The notes under the pieces are model-generated. The model was given only the letters and a program-made list of their open reading frames with translations. It was not told where the DNA came from and searched no databases. Of a stretch of DNA of 64,000 nt, positions 28,211-38,749 are shown piece after piece. The stretch's first letter is position 1; each line of letters opens with the position of its first letter. This DNA comes from an uncultured Pelagibacteraceae bacterium (GTDB taxonomy: Bacteria; Pseudomonadota; Alphaproteobacteria; Pelagibacterales; Pelagibacteraceae): positions 1-64,000 of the forward strand of contig CACKBU010000004.1 of NCBI GenBank assembly GCA_902598485.1, read 5' to 3'. The translations under genes and the position numbers were made by a program.

Positions 28211-28560
28211 TATTTTTTTAAAATCTCTGGAAGTATATGATTTCCATCATCATTTAATGGCAACTCAAACACTTCCTCAATATTTGGAATGTCTAAAGGT
28301 GAATATAAATGAGGATACATATCTCCATTCGAAGCTTGTTCCCATAGTAAGTGCTCAAGTTTAAATGCATTCACTTTTAATAAAAGTAAATTATCTTTTT
28401 TTGGATAATGTCTTCTTAGGGTTTCCTCTACTTGATCTTCCTCTGAAAAATGTATGTAACCGTCTTCAATATCTTTTTTTGATCCTCCATAAGTTCCAGT
28501 TTGTTTGGCTTTTTGCCATTCATCTTTATCAATAATTTTAAAAATAAACTCTAAATTCAT
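28189..28560 (-). CDS. DUF952 family protein
   Basis: FKIIDKDEWQKAKQTGTYGGSKKDIEDGYIHFSEEDQVEETLRRHY. Confidence 0.85.
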   Translation of the reverse strand: MNLEFIFKIIDKDEWQKAKQTGTYGGSKKDIEDGYIHFSEEDQVEETLRRHYPKKDNLLLLKVNAFKLEHLLWEQASNGDMYPHLYSPLDIPNIEEVFELPLNDDGNHILPEILKKYQFSRPR

Positions 28561-28561
28561 T

Positions 28562-29125
28562 TTACCATGAAGAGTTTGGACCTTTTAAGAATTCTTTTTC
28601 TTCTTCAGTAGATTCTCGACCTAATATTTCATTTCTATGTGGATATCTATGAAATAGTCTAATAGCCTTTGTGTGATCCTGCCAAAACTTTTTAATTTTG
28701 TTATATTCTTCGTGCTCTCTTAAATATTTGTTTAATAAATAATATGCCATTTCATGATCACTAATTTCCTCACTATGAATTAAAGGTAATAACATAAAAA
28801 ATCTTTGATCAACATTCATTGCTTCTAAATAGCCAGAGTAAACTGCATCATTTACAATTAATCTTGTTTTTTGATCTTGAGCAAAAGCTTTTTTGTTGTT
28901 TCTAAATAAATTACGAGAAAACTGATCAAACAAAATTACAAGCGCTAGGCAGCTCATTGGGTTATCTTGCCAGTCATCATACTCATTATTACACGCAAGC
29001 TCATAATCTTTTAGAAAATTATCTCTGATTTTTTTATCAAAGATTTCATCTTTTTTGAAACGCGTTTCAAAAGGAGTTTCTTTAAACCAAAAATCTAAAA
29101 TAACTTGTGCTCTTTCTGGTATCAT
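28562..29125 (-). CDS. DUF924 family protein
   Basis: VILDFWFKETP...CLALVILFDQFSRNLFRNNKKAFAQD...FFMLLPLIHSE...HRYPHRNEILGRESTEEEKEFL. Confidence 0.9.
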   Translation of the reverse strand: MIPERAQVILDFWFKETPFETRFKKDEIFDKKIRDNFLKDYELACNNEYDDWQDNPMSCLALVILFDQFSRNLFRNNKKAFAQDQKTRLIVNDAVYSGYLEAMNVDQRFFMLLPLIHSEEISDHEMAYYLLNKYLREHEEYNKIKKFWQDHTKAIRLFHRYPHRNEILGRESTEEEKEFLKGPNSSW

Positions 29126-29928
29126 TTAGAGACTGGTTTTAATAATTTTAGAAAATTATTATGAATTTTTTTATTTGAAGAGACTAAAATATTTCCAGCA
29201 TTAGCGGCATCTCTATTATCCCAAGTACTAATAATACCACCTGCTGCCTTAATAATTGGTATAAGTGGGTGAATATCCCAAATTTTATTTGAGCACTGCA
29301 TTACAATGTCAACTCTTCCTTCCGCTAAATGAGAATAACTTAAAGCATCACTGCATGGAAATTGCATTAATTTCAAAATTTTTGGAATTTTTTTTTGTTT
29401 GTTTAATGATAACCACCCATGAAATGCTGCAGAAACCTTTACATTTTTAAATGTAGCTTTTTTATTTACTGATAATTTTTTCTTTTTTCCTTGAGAAACA
29501 ACATAAGCAAGTTTGTCCGAATAATTTAAATAATATTTTTTAAGAACTGGAAAGTTTGCTAATCCTAAAATTGGCATTCCTTTAAAATTTAATGAAATTA
29601 AGTTACTCCAAGTTGGGTTTCCTATAACATAGGATCTTGTTCCATCTATAGGGTCAATTACCCAAGTATAATCACTTTTTGAATTTGTTGAACCATATTC
29701 TTCACCAATAACTTGGTGTGTAGGAAATTTTTTTTTAATCCTTGAACGTATAAATTTTTCAAAAGCTCTGTCTGAAGTAGTTACTGGATCATAACCTTTA
29801 CCTTTGAGCTTGTTAGATACTTTAAAGGTTCTGTTCAATTTTGAATTATAGAACTTAGTTAAATCCTTTGCTAATTGATTTAAAAAACTAGCATATATAG
29901 GGTATTTTTTTCTATCAAAATTAATCAC
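29122..29928 (-). CDS. hisN: Inositol monophosphatase family, histidinol-phosphatase-like
   Basis: VTTSDRAFEKFIRSRIKKKFPTHQVIGEEYG, WVIDPIDGTRSYVIG, WDIHPLIPIIKAAGG. Confidence 0.8.
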   Translation of the reverse strand: MINFDRKKYPIYASFLNQLAKDLTKFYNSKLNRTFKVSNKLKGKGYDPVTTSDRAFEKFIRSRIKKKFPTHQVIGEEYGSTNSKSDYTWVIDPIDGTRSYVIGNPTWSNLISLNFKGMPILGLANFPVLKKYYLNYSDKLAYVVSQGKKKKLSVNKKATFKNVKVSAAFHGWLSLNKQKKIPKILKLMQFPCSDALSYSHLAEGRVDIVMQCSNKIWDIHPLIPIIKAAGGIISTWDNRDAANAGNILVSSNKKIHNNFLKLLKPVSK

Positions 29929-29995
29929 ACAGAACTCTTACTATTTAATTTATGTTGATTAAAGTTAAATTTTAAATAATCCTCAGGTGATAATT

Positions 29996-31099
29996 ATGAA
30001 AATTGAGCTAAATCAAAATAAGGTTTTTTACAATAATGGATCTGAAAAAAAAGAAATTCACCCATTCTGGTTACGCGAAAGAGTAAATGGCGAAGAATAC
30101 CTAGATAAAGGAACTCAACAGAGACTTTTTGATCCTACCTCCTTAAGTAGTGATATTTCAATAAATAAGGCAAATATTAATGAAAAATATTTGGAAATTG
30201 ATTTTAATGATGGTGTAACTTCAAAACTAGAAATTGATAAAATTGCTTTAGAATTTACTAAAGAAGATATTGTTATTAAATCAATAGAAAAAACTAAATG
30301 GGACTCGCGACTTAAAAATATCAAAAATTTTCAGTATCAAAAAGATTTTTATGAAAGTAAGGAAATGCATGATTTGCTTGTTTCTTTTTATCAATATGGA
30401 TTTGTTATTATAAAAAATATTCCAACATCAAAAAACTATATTGTAGAATTTGCAAATTCCATAGGAAGTGTACGAAGAACAAATTTTGGAGAATACTTTA
30501 ATGTTAAATCTAAACCAGACCCTAATGATCTTGCTTACACATCTTTAGCCTTAGCTCCTCATACTGATAATCCTTACAGAAATCCTGTGCCGTGTATTCA
30601 GTTATTACATTGTATTGAAAGTAAAGTATCAGGTGGACTCTCATCTTTAGTTGACGGTTATACTGTTACAGAAGAATTAAGAAGTAAATTTCCAGAATTT
30701 TATGAAATTTTAACAGAAATAAAAGTTAGATTTAGATTTATAGATAAAGAAGTAATATTAGAAACTATCTCTCCATTAATTGAGCTTAACGATGATAAAA
30801 GTTTTAAACAAGTTAGATTTAGTCCTAGACTAGACTATGTTCCAATTTTAGATAAAGAAAAATTAGATCTTTATTATCAAGCAAGAAAGAAACTATCTGA
30901 AATGTATAATTCTGAGAAATATAGAATTGAATTTAAACTTGAGCCTAAAGACTTAATAATGATGGATAATCATCGATTACTACACGGTAGAACATCTTAT
31001 GAAACTAAAGAAGGTGAAAGATTTTTACAAGGTTGTTATATTGATTTTGATAGCACCGAGGGTAAACTTAGACATTTAAAAAGAAAGTTTAATCTTTAA
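29996..31099 (+). CDS. TauD/gamma-butyrobetaine-type 2-oxoglutarate-dependent dioxygenase
   Basis: HTDNPYRNPVPCIQLLHC HxD motif and NHRLLHGRTSY distal His; ATG 29996 preferred over GTG 29987. Confidence 0.85.
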   Translation: MKIELNQNKVFYNNGSEKKEIHPFWLRERVNGEEYLDKGTQQRLFDPTSLSSDISINKANINEKYLEIDFNDGVTSKLEIDKIALEFTKEDIVIKSIEKTKWDSRLKNIKNFQYQKDFYESKEMHDLLVSFYQYGFVIIKNIPTSKNYIVEFANSIGSVRRTNFGEYFNVKSKPDPNDLAYTSLALAPHTDNPYRNPVPCIQLLHCIESKVSGGLSSLVDGYTVTEELRSKFPEFYEILTEIKVRFRFIDKEVILETISPLIELNDDKSFKQVRFSPRLDYVPILDKEKLDLYYQARKKLSEMYNSEKYRIEFKLEPKDLIMMDNHRLLHGRTSYETKEGERFLQGCYIDFDSTEGKLRHLKRKFNL

Positions 31100-31676
31100 A
31101 TAATTTTTCAATTTGTGCCTCTGCATCACTTATTGATTTTTCATAATCTAATGCCATTTGATCTGCACTAATAATATCTACTTTTTCAATCCCAAAAAAA
31201 TTAAGAATAAATTTTAACCAAGGAGTTAGAAAATCCTCAGAGCTATTTAATTTTGTTCCTCCAGAGGTTATTACTAAATAAGCATGTTTATTTTTTAATA
31301 ACCCTTCCCGTCTCCCATTAGGTTTAAATCTAAATGTTTCCCCTATTCTAGCTGCTAAATCTGACCAGGCTTTAAGTGTTGCAGGAGGACCATAATTGTA
31401 AATAGGAGCTGAAATTATTATCACATCACTTTCTTTTAACTCCTTTACTAATTTATCAGAAAGTTCGAACATTTTTTTGTGGTGCTCTGTCTGATCTTTT
31501 TCGTCAATTTTCATACCCGACTCTGTAAGTCCACTAACAAAAAACATCTCATCGTCTAAATCACGATAAATCACCTCATCTCCAGGTTTTTTAATTTTCT
31601 CTAAAAGTTTTTTAGCGAGTGCGCGCGAGGTGGATCCTTTTTTTCTAGCGCTTGAGTCTATTTGATAAATCTTCAT
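31089..31676 (-). CDS. FMN-dependent NADH-azoreductase / flavodoxin-fold oxidoreductase
   Basis: KIYQIDSSARKKGSTSRALAKKL, SAPIYNYGPPATLKAWSDLAARIGETF. Confidence 0.85.
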   Translation of the reverse strand: MKIYQIDSSARKKGSTSRALAKKLLEKIKKPGDEVIYRDLDDEMFFVSGLTESGMKIDEKDQTEHHKKMFELSDKLVKELKESDVIIISAPIYNYGPPATLKAWSDLAARIGETFRFKPNGRREGLLKNKHAYLVITSGGTKLNSSEDFLTPWLKFILNFFGIEKVDIISADQMALDYEKSISDAEAQIEKLFKD

Positions 31677-31685
31677 TAATACCTT

Positions 31686-32393
31686 TTATCCGAATTTTTG
31701 CATAAAAGGAAAGATTTCAATTATATAAAATCCAATTGCTTGTAATTGATTGGTTAATATTAAAATACCTGTAATTAAAAGAATTATTCCACCAATTTTT
31801 GAAATTAAATTAATATTTTTCCTAAAGTTCTTTGAAAATAATAAAAATTTTTGAATTAAATACCCTGATAAAACAAAAGGAATTGCAAGACCTAATGAAT
31901 ATAAAATTAATAATATTACTGCTCTTGATAAGGTTTCTTCAATAGATGCTAAAGCTAAAATTGAACCTAAAATTGGACCAATACAAGGTGTCCATCCAAA
32001 ACCAAAAGCAACACCGATTACATATGGAAAAAGAATATTTCTTGATTCTTTAGCATCAAACCTTTTTTCAAAATTTAGGTAGGGGATATTAATTATTCCA
32101 ATTAATTGAAGAGAAAAAATTATAATAATTATTCCAGCTGCAATTCTTAAAATTTCTGAATTTTGTAAAAGTGTCTGACCTAAAAATGATGCGGATGCTC
32201 CTAAAATAACAAAAACAGTTGAGAACCCAAGACAAAATAAAATTAACGGAAAAAAGTTTATTTCTTTTTTATTTAGTATTTCTTGTAAGGATTGACCAGA
32301 GATATAAGAAATATATCCGGGTATTAAAGGTAGAACACATGGAGATAAAAAACTTATAAGTCCTGCTCCAAAAGCAATTAAATATTCAAACAT
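31686..32393 (-). CDS. ccdA: Cytochrome c biogenesis protein CcdA-like (DsbD transmembrane)
   Basis: GLISFLSPCVLPLIPGYISYISG and GVAFGFGWTPCIGPILGSIL. Confidence 0.9.
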   Translation of the reverse strand: MFEYLIAFGAGLISFLSPCVLPLIPGYISYISGQSLQEILNKKEINFFPLILFCLGFSTVFVILGASASFLGQTLLQNSEILRIAAGIIIIIFSLQLIGIINIPYLNFEKRFDAKESRNILFPYVIGVAFGFGWTPCIGPILGSILALASIEETLSRAVILLILYSLGLAIPFVLSGYLIQKFLLFSKNFRKNINLISKIGGIILLITGILILTNQLQAIGFYIIEIFPFMQKFG

Positions 32394-35084
32394 TTATCCA
32401 GTATTTTTCATTGCAGCAGATATGCCTGCGATAGATGTCATTAAAGCGTCATCAAGAAATTTTTTATCTAATTTTTTGTATTTTTTATTTGATAATTTAT
32501 TCATTATATTTGCCTGTAAAATATTTAACATCTCTGTATAATTACTTCTAATAAACAGTGCTTTTCTAAATTTTTTTCTTTCTTGTATCACTTCCCTTGG
32601 AGTTATTTTATTATGCAATTTGACCAATGCATCAAATTGATATCTTAATTTTCTACCAATTCTCCTCAATGAAGCATCAGCCAAATTATTTTCGTATATA
32701 ACTGAGATTTCTGGATCAACCTTTGAAATTACCATATCTAAAATATCCATAGTCGAAATAAAATATGGCCAGTTCTTTTCCATATCCATCATAGTTTTTT
32801 TAAACTTTTTAATTGATCCATATCTCAAAGCCTCAGTTGTTCCTAACCAAGCTGGTAACATTAATCTAATTTGTGTCCAAGCAAATACCCAGGGTATCGC
32901 TCTTAGACCTTGGATGTTATCAACATTTTTTCTTTTTGTTGGTCTTGAACCTATAGCTAGCTTTCCTAGAGACTTGTGAGGTGTAACAGTTTTAAAGTAT
33001 CTGATAAAGTCTTCGCTTTGATTTAAATATTTCCTATAAGCAGATGTAGAAATTTCAGACATATTCTGAATTAAATCTCGCCAATTAGGTTTTGATTTTG
33101 GTGGTGGATTTAAAGAAGCATCCATAACCGCTCCGATATAACTACAAAGATTATATTCAGCTAAAGGTTTATATCCATATTTCTGTTGAATTACTTCACC
33201 CTGATCAGTAATTCTGATTTTCCCATTTACAGTTCCAGATGGTTGAGATTTTAATGTTGCTTGAATTGGTCCACCTCCTCTTCCTGGAGATCCTCCTCTT
33301 CCATGAAAAAATACTAAGTCAATTTTGTATTTTTTTGACAATGCTCTTAACTCTTCTTGAAGTTTGTATTGATGCCAACTTGCTGATAATTTTCCTGCAT
33401 CTTTACTTGAGTCTGAGTATCCAATCATTACTTCCTGTTTAGAATTAATCAATTTTCTAAACCAAGAAAGTTTGAATAAATTTTTCATAACATCTTTGGC
33501 TTTTATTAAATCATCTAAAGTTTCAAACAGTGGAACAACCCTTAATAAATTTTTAATTTTTGCTTGTTTTTGTAAAAAATATACAGACAAAATGTCAGAA
33601 GCATTAGATGTCATTGATATTACATATGCACCTAAACACTCATTTGGGGTAGATGAAATCACCTTAAAAGTATTCCACACCTCTCTATTTTCTTTATTTT
33701 GTATTTTTATTTTATCTACAAAAAATTTCTTATCTTTAATTGATTTATTCAATAATTTAATTTTATCTATCTCACTTAAATTAGAATATTTAATTTTACT
33801 TTTCTTTTTGAAAATTTCATTTAAGAGTTTTTCATGTCTATCAGCTTCTTGTCTGATATCTAATCTTGCAAGATTAATGCCAAAACACCTAACTCTCCTC
33901 ATTAAATCTAATAGATCTGCATTGGCAATATGATCTCCTTTATTTAGTTTTAATGAGTTTCTTACTTCTCTTAATGGAATAGTAATTTCATGTTTGTTTT
34001 GAATTAACTTTTTTTCATTTAAGTTTGAATTATTATTTAAATGGTTTTCAATTAATTGATGGGTTAGTCTTACTTTATCTCTTATTGGCCTTAAATACAC
34101 TCTATACGGTTCAAAACTATTTCCAGTCGCTTTTTTAATTTTTGCAGAACATTCTTCCATGGATAAATCTTGAATTAACTTAGTAAGTTCTTTTTCATAT
34201 AATTTTGCAGCTTGCCACCTAGAAAATAATATTACTTTCTTAGTTACTTCAGCTGTCACATTAGGATTTCCATCTCTATCACCGCCCATCCATGATCCAA
34301 ACTGAATAGGGTTAAAATCTCTTGGTAAATCTTTTTTTAAATTTTTTCTAAATATATCGTTTAGTCTTTTGTAAACTTTAGGAATTGTGTCCCACAAACT
34401 ATCCTCAATAACGGCCAAACCCCATCTAGCCTCATCTAATGGAGAGGGCTTAGTTCGTTTTAACTCATCGGTTTTCCATATAATTGCTATTTCTGAATAT
34501 AATTGTCTATCTAGCTCGATAATCTTTGATGGATATTTTTTATATAGATGTCTCTGCTCCATAATATAAATCAAATTTGCATATTTTTGTATTAAAGTTC
34601 TTCTTTTTACCTCTGTTGGATGAGCAGTAAGAACAATCCCAATATCAAGTTTTTTTGCCTGCTCATAAATATTTTTGTCAGAAATTTTTTTGTTTTTAAA
34701 TAAGCCCTCAATTATATCTTCTATAAATAAATTTTGATTTTTACTTTTAAAATATGGATTTTCGTACTCATTTAACTTTCTTGATGCATCAAGGGACTCT
34801 ACTAGATTCAGTAAATTTAAAATGTGTGAAAATGCTCTACTTAATTTAAATGTGTTCTCCGGAGTTAGTTTTTTAACTTCTTTTGAAATTCTTGATAGTA
34901 CTTTTCTTTTATTTTTATCAGAGAGAGTATTTTTTGATAGCACTCTAAATTTTTCGACAATTTTAAAAAATGTTAGACCTTCTTGATCTTTAATAACTCT
35001 ACCTAGAAAAGTACCTAATAATCTAAAATCCTCTCTTAAAAGCTTAGTAGGTATTCTCTCATAGTAAAGATCTCTTTTCTTCAT
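32394..35084 (-). CDS. ppc: Phosphoenolpyruvate carboxylase
   Basis: VLTAHPTEVKRRT, MGGDRDGNPNVT, MIGYSDSSKDAG, FHGRGGSPGRGGGPI; ends MKNTG. Confidence 0.95.
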   Translation of the reverse strand: MKKRDLYYERIPTKLLREDFRLLGTFLGRVIKDQEGLTFFKIVEKFRVLSKNTLSDKNKRKVLSRISKEVKKLTPENTFKLSRAFSHILNLLNLVESLDASRKLNEYENPYFKSKNQNLFIEDIIEGLFKNKKISDKNIYEQAKKLDIGIVLTAHPTEVKRRTLIQKYANLIYIMEQRHLYKKYPSKIIELDRQLYSEIAIIWKTDELKRTKPSPLDEARWGLAVIEDSLWDTIPKVYKRLNDIFRKNLKKDLPRDFNPIQFGSWMGGDRDGNPNVTAEVTKKVILFSRWQAAKLYEKELTKLIQDLSMEECSAKIKKATGNSFEPYRVYLRPIRDKVRLTHQLIENHLNNNSNLNEKKLIQNKHEITIPLREVRNSLKLNKGDHIANADLLDLMRRVRCFGINLARLDIRQEADRHEKLLNEIFKKKSKIKYSNLSEIDKIKLLNKSIKDKKFFVDKIKIQNKENREVWNTFKVISSTPNECLGAYVISMTSNASDILSVYFLQKQAKIKNLLRVVPLFETLDDLIKAKDVMKNLFKLSWFRKLINSKQEVMIGYSDSSKDAGKLSASWHQYKLQEELRALSKKYKIDLVFFHGRGGSPGRGGGPIQATLKSQPSGTVNGKIRITDQGEVIQQKYGYKPLAEYNLCSYIGAVMDASLNPPPKSKPNWRDLIQNMSEISTSAYRKYLNQSEDFIRYFKTVTPHKSLGKLAIGSRPTKRKNVDNIQGLRAIPWVFAWTQIRLMLPAWLGTTEALRYGSIKKFKKTMMDMEKNWPYFISTMDILDMVISKVDPEISVIYENNLADASLRRIGRKLRYQFDALVKLHNKITPREVIQERKKFRKALFIRSNYTEMLNILQANIMNKLSNKKYKKLDKKFLDDALMTSIAGISAAMKNTG

Positions 35085-35970
35085 TATTTATAACAAATTT
35101 TTTTTGTAAAATTCCTTTTACATTTGTTTTTACACTAAAAAAGAACCCAGAATATCTAAATTTTTGCAAATCTGCTTTGTTCATGCCTTTAGTTGCTGTT
35201 GAAACATAAAGTTCTTTTGTATTTTTACCTCCAAATGCACAATTAGTTATATTTTTTGCAGGAAACTGAATTCTATGAATTAATTTTGCTTTTTTATTAA
35301 AAACAGAAATACAAGCACCATGGAAATGAGCTACCCATAAATTTTTATTTTTATCTAATGTCATTCCATCTGGCGAACCTTCATCAGAAGATAATTTTTT
35401 AAATATTTTTTTGCTAACTATTTTATTCTTTTTATTTATTTTAATTTTATAGATAGTTTTTTTTGGACTATCTGTATGATAAAAATTATATTGATCAATA
35501 AAAGCTGGTCCATTAGTAATTCTATAATTTTTATCAACTTTTATTAATTTAAGATTTTTATCTAATTTATACAAAGAACCTTTTTCAATTTTTCTTTCCA
35601 AGTTGTCCATGGTGCCAAACCAAAGATTTCCAGCAGGATCTGTTTTACCATCATTAATTCTATTTAGTTTCAAGTTTGGTTCTATCTTTATTGACTTTAA
35701 AATTTTTTTTGATTTTAAATTTTGAATTCTCAATTCTCCCTGGAGACCTAAAATAAAAATATAATCTTTGATATGAGCAATAAAGCCAATTTCTTTATTT
35801 ACTTTAAAGATTTTCTTTTTTTTATTTTTAATATTAAAAGAGCAAATTTTCTTTTTTTTAATATCTACAAAATAAATTGAGTTATGTTCTTCAACCCATA
35901 ATGTTCCCTCACCTAAGGTACATCTTAATTTCCAAAGAGGTTTTGCTTCTGATGTTTTTATTTTATTCAT
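35059..35970 (-). CDS. SMP-30/gluconolactonase/regucalcin family lactonase
   Basis: LGEGTLWVEEHNSIYFVDI, RINDGKTDPAGNLWFGTMD, SPDGMTLDKNKNLWVAHF. Confidence 0.85.
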   Translation of the reverse strand: MNKIKTSEAKPLWKLRCTLGEGTLWVEEHNSIYFVDIKKKKICSFNIKNKKKKIFKVNKEIGFIAHIKDYIFILGLQGELRIQNLKSKKILKSIKIEPNLKLNRINDGKTDPAGNLWFGTMDNLERKIEKGSLYKLDKNLKLIKVDKNYRITNGPAFIDQYNFYHTDSPKKTIYKIKINKKNKIVSKKIFKKLSSDEGSPDGMTLDKNKNLWVAHFHGACISVFNKKAKLIHRIQFPAKNITNCAFGGKNTKELYVSTATKGMNKADLQKFRYSGFFFSVKTNVKGILQKKFVINNEEKRSLL

Positions 35971-37135
35971 TTACTTCAAACTCTTTAATGAAGTCTTCAT
36001 TTGGGTTTATACCAATACCTATATTGTCTGTTACTGATGCATAACCGTTATTGTTTTTAACTTGGTCTAAAATAGAAAATTCTTCTTTTGGCAAATCTGT
36101 GATAAAAATATTTTTTTCTGTTGTATCAAATTCAAGCATTGATTTTGATGGAAATAGTCCCCCTGGCATATCTGGTTGTGCTGTCAACAAATGAAGGTTG
36201 ACCGCAATACTAACTGCAGAACCCCAAACATGATTAATAACTGGTATAAAATTTGCTTGCGCTAATGCTGCAACTTTTAAATACTCCGTAATTCCCCCAA
36301 GTCCACAAACCTCTGGTTGAGCTATATCAATACATTTGTTTGATATCAATTTATTCCAGCCATATTTGGTAAATTCAGCTTCTCCTCCTGCAATGCTAGT
36401 AGAGATTTTTTGTTTTAATTCTCGGTAACCCTCATAATCTTCAGGTGCCACAGGTTCCTCAAACCAATAAATATCTAGTTCATCTAAACCTTTTCCAACA
36501 TAGAGAGCATCTTTCAAATTATAAGCGTGGTTGGCATCAACCATTAATTTAAAATCTTTTCCAACAGAGTCTCTTACAGCTTGAATTAACTTTAAATCTT
36601 CTTTTGGACCTAATCCAACTTTCATTTTCATAGCTTTAAAATTTTTTGATTTTATTTGCTTAGACTCTTCTTTGAACAAGGTGATCAATTCATCAACTGT
36701 TTTTTTTTGTAACATCATTCCATATCCATATACTGGAACTTCATTATTACATTTACCACCTACAAGTTGATAAAGAGGGGAGTTTGTTTTCTTTCCAAGA
36801 ATATCCCATAAAGCAATATCTACACCTGATAATGCTTGAATTGGCATACCTTTTTGACCACTATCTCTTAAAAGATTGTATACTTTTTGCCAGATATATT
36901 CTTTATTTAAAGGGTCTTCACCAATTAATAAAGGCTGTATAACCTTTTCAACAATAAACTTGTTTGCTAAAGCTATATTTCCAGGACCAAAACATTCACC
37001 CCAACCCGTTATTCCTTCGTCTGTTTGAACTTCAACAAGATGAGCTGTACGATGTTTATAATACTGTTGTGAGTAACCAAGCTCTTTTTCTAACTCATAT
37101 CTAAGTACATGACTTTTTATAGAAGTTATTTTCAC
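35963..37135 (-). CDS. Mandelate racemase/muconate lactonizing enzyme (enolase superfamily) sugar-acid dehydratase/cycloisomerase
   Basis: MKMKVGLG (KxK), MVDANHAY, WFEEPVAPED, AGGEAEFTKYG, PVINHVWGSAV. Confidence 0.9.
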   Translation of the reverse strand: MKITSIKSHVLRYELEKELGYSQQYYKHRTAHLVEVQTDEGITGWGECFGPGNIALANKFIVEKVIQPLLIGEDPLNKEYIWQKVYNLLRDSGQKGMPIQALSGVDIALWDILGKKTNSPLYQLVGGKCNNEVPVYGYGMMLQKKTVDELITLFKEESKQIKSKNFKAMKMKVGLGPKEDLKLIQAVRDSVGKDFKLMVDANHAYNLKDALYVGKGLDELDIYWFEEPVAPEDYEGYRELKQKISTSIAGGEAEFTKYGWNKLISNKCIDIAQPEVCGLGGITEYLKVAALAQANFIPVINHVWGSAVSIAVNLHLLTAQPDMPGGLFPSKSMLEFDTTEKNIFITDLPKEEFSILDQVKNNNGYASVTDNIGIGINPNEDFIKEFEVNE

Positions 37136-37141
37136 AATTAA

Positions 37142-37984
37142 TTATATAGCAACTACCTTGGAGTTTTGCTCTCCTAGATTTTCTATTGATAATTTCATTG
37201 TATCACCCACTTTTAAAAATTGCTGAGGTTTCATTCCCATACCAACTCCTGGAGGTGTTCCAGTTGTAATTATATCACCTGCTTGAAGAGACATATATTT
37301 ACTTAAATAAGAAACAATAACATCAACATTAAATATCATTGTACTTGTATTACCTGTTTGCATTCTTTTTCCATTAACATCTAAACTCATCTTTAAATTG
37401 TTAACGTCTGCAATCTCATCTTTAGTAACAAAGTAAGGTCCGATTGGTCCATAAGTATCGTGGGATTTTCCTTTAACCCATTGACCCATTTTTTCAATTT
37501 GCCATTCCCTTTCACTCACATCATTAACCAAACAATAACCTAATATATGATCTTGAGCTTGGCTTTCAGAAATATGTTTTGTTTCTTTTCCTATAATAAT
37601 CCCAAGTTCAACTTCCCAGTCTAATTTTTTAGATCCTGAAACTATTTCAACGTCATCATTAGGTCCAACTATACAACTAGTAGCTTTCATAAAAACTATT
37701 GGTTCAGAAGGAACATCAGCTCCAGTTTCAGCAGCATGATCAGAATAATTTAATCCAATTGCAACAAACTTTCCTGGCTTAGTGATACAAGATCCAATAC
37801 GATCACTTGCTGATAATTCTGGTAAAGAAGTTAAATCAGCACTTTGTAATTTAGAAATAGTTTCAAAATTTAAATGATCAGGATTTAAATCTTTAACATG
37901 AGAACTTATGTCTCTGATTTTGCCATCTTTATCTAAAACAGCTGGCTTTTCGCTTCCTTTTTGTCCTACTCTTAATAATTTCAT
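37142..37984 (-). CDS. Fumarylacetoacetate hydrolase family protein (2,4-diketo-3-deoxy-L-fuconate hydrolase-like)
   Basis: CITKPGKFVAIGLNYSDHAAETG, PIVFMKATSCIVGPND, DWEVELGIIIGK, GDIITTGTPPGVGMGMKP. Confidence 0.85.
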   Translation of the reverse strand: MKLLRVGQKGSEKPAVLDKDGKIRDISSHVKDLNPDHLNFETISKLQSADLTSLPELSASDRIGSCITKPGKFVAIGLNYSDHAAETGADVPSEPIVFMKATSCIVGPNDDVEIVSGSKKLDWEVELGIIIGKETKHISESQAQDHILGYCLVNDVSEREWQIEKMGQWVKGKSHDTYGPIGPYFVTKDEIADVNNLKMSLDVNGKRMQTGNTSTMIFNVDVIVSYLSKYMSLQAGDIITTGTPPGVGMGMKPQQFLKVGDTMKLSIENLGEQNSKVVAI

Positions 37985-38005
37985 ATTTATCCTTTTGTTG
38001 TTTAA

Positions 38006-38749
38006 TTATATTGAAATTCCACCATCGACATGAATTGTACTTCCTGTTGTAAATGTTGAATCATCGCTAGCTAAATAAACAGCCACAGCTGCTATTTCTT
38101 CTGCCGTACCTAATCTCCCCATAGGTTGTCTTGCTATAAAATCTTTTTTTGCTTGAACGGGATCTGGGCTTTGATTTACCCTATCTTGCCAAGAAGGTGA
38201 ATAAACTGTGCCTGGCGCAATTGAATTACATCTAATATTCTGTTTAACAAAATCTGCAGCAATCGCTTTTGTTAAACCAATTACCGCACCCTTTGTTGTT
38301 CCGTAAACAAATCTATTTGGAAAACCTTTAAAGCTAGATGCGCATGAAGATATATTAATAATACTTCCACCATTTTGTTTTATCATTAAAGGTAAAATAG
38401 CTTTACACATAAAGTACATTGACTTGACGTTTACATTAGAAGAAAAATCCCAATCTTTTTCATCACATTCTAATATTGTTCCATGATGAACAAATCCAAC
38501 AGCATTAAATAAAACATCAACTTTATCTAAAGTTTTAGTAAATTCTAAAATTGCGTTGTTGTCTGTTGAGTCTAACTTTTGCACTTCAATATCAGGATAT
38601 TCTTTGTTTAAATCGGCTAAAGTTTTATCATTTAAATCAGTAGCAATTACATGAGCGCCCTCTTTATGAAATGCTATAGCTGTTGCTTTTCCAATTCCTT
38701 GTCCTGCTGCTGTTACGAGAATTTTTTTACCTTCTAATCTTGCGCTCAT
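38006..38749 (-). CDS. Short-chain dehydrogenase, 2-keto-3-deoxy-L-fuconate dehydrogenase-like
   Basis: KILVTAAGQGIGKATAIAF, VDVLFNAVGFVHHGTILECDEKDWDFSSNVNVKSMY, NRFVYGTTKGAVIGLTKAIAADFV. Confidence 0.85.
   Translation of the reverse strand: MSARLEGKKILVTAAGQGIGKATAIAFHKEGAHVIATDLNDKTLADLNKEYPDIEVQKLDSTDNNAILEFTKTLDKVDVLFNAVGFVHHGTILECDEKDWDFSSNVNVKSMYFMCKAILPLMIKQNGGSIINISSCASSFKGFPNRFVYGTTKGAVIGLTKAIAADFVKQNIRCNSIAPGTVYSPSWQDRVNQSPDPVQAKKDFIARQPMGRLGTAEEIAAVAVYLASDDSTFTTGSTIHVDGGISI

Noticed and set aside
33239-33933. Plus-strand ORFs of 67 and 153 aa within ppc region
   Set aside because: Fully antisense to PEP carboxylase, whose catalytic motifs are intact; shadow ORFs.
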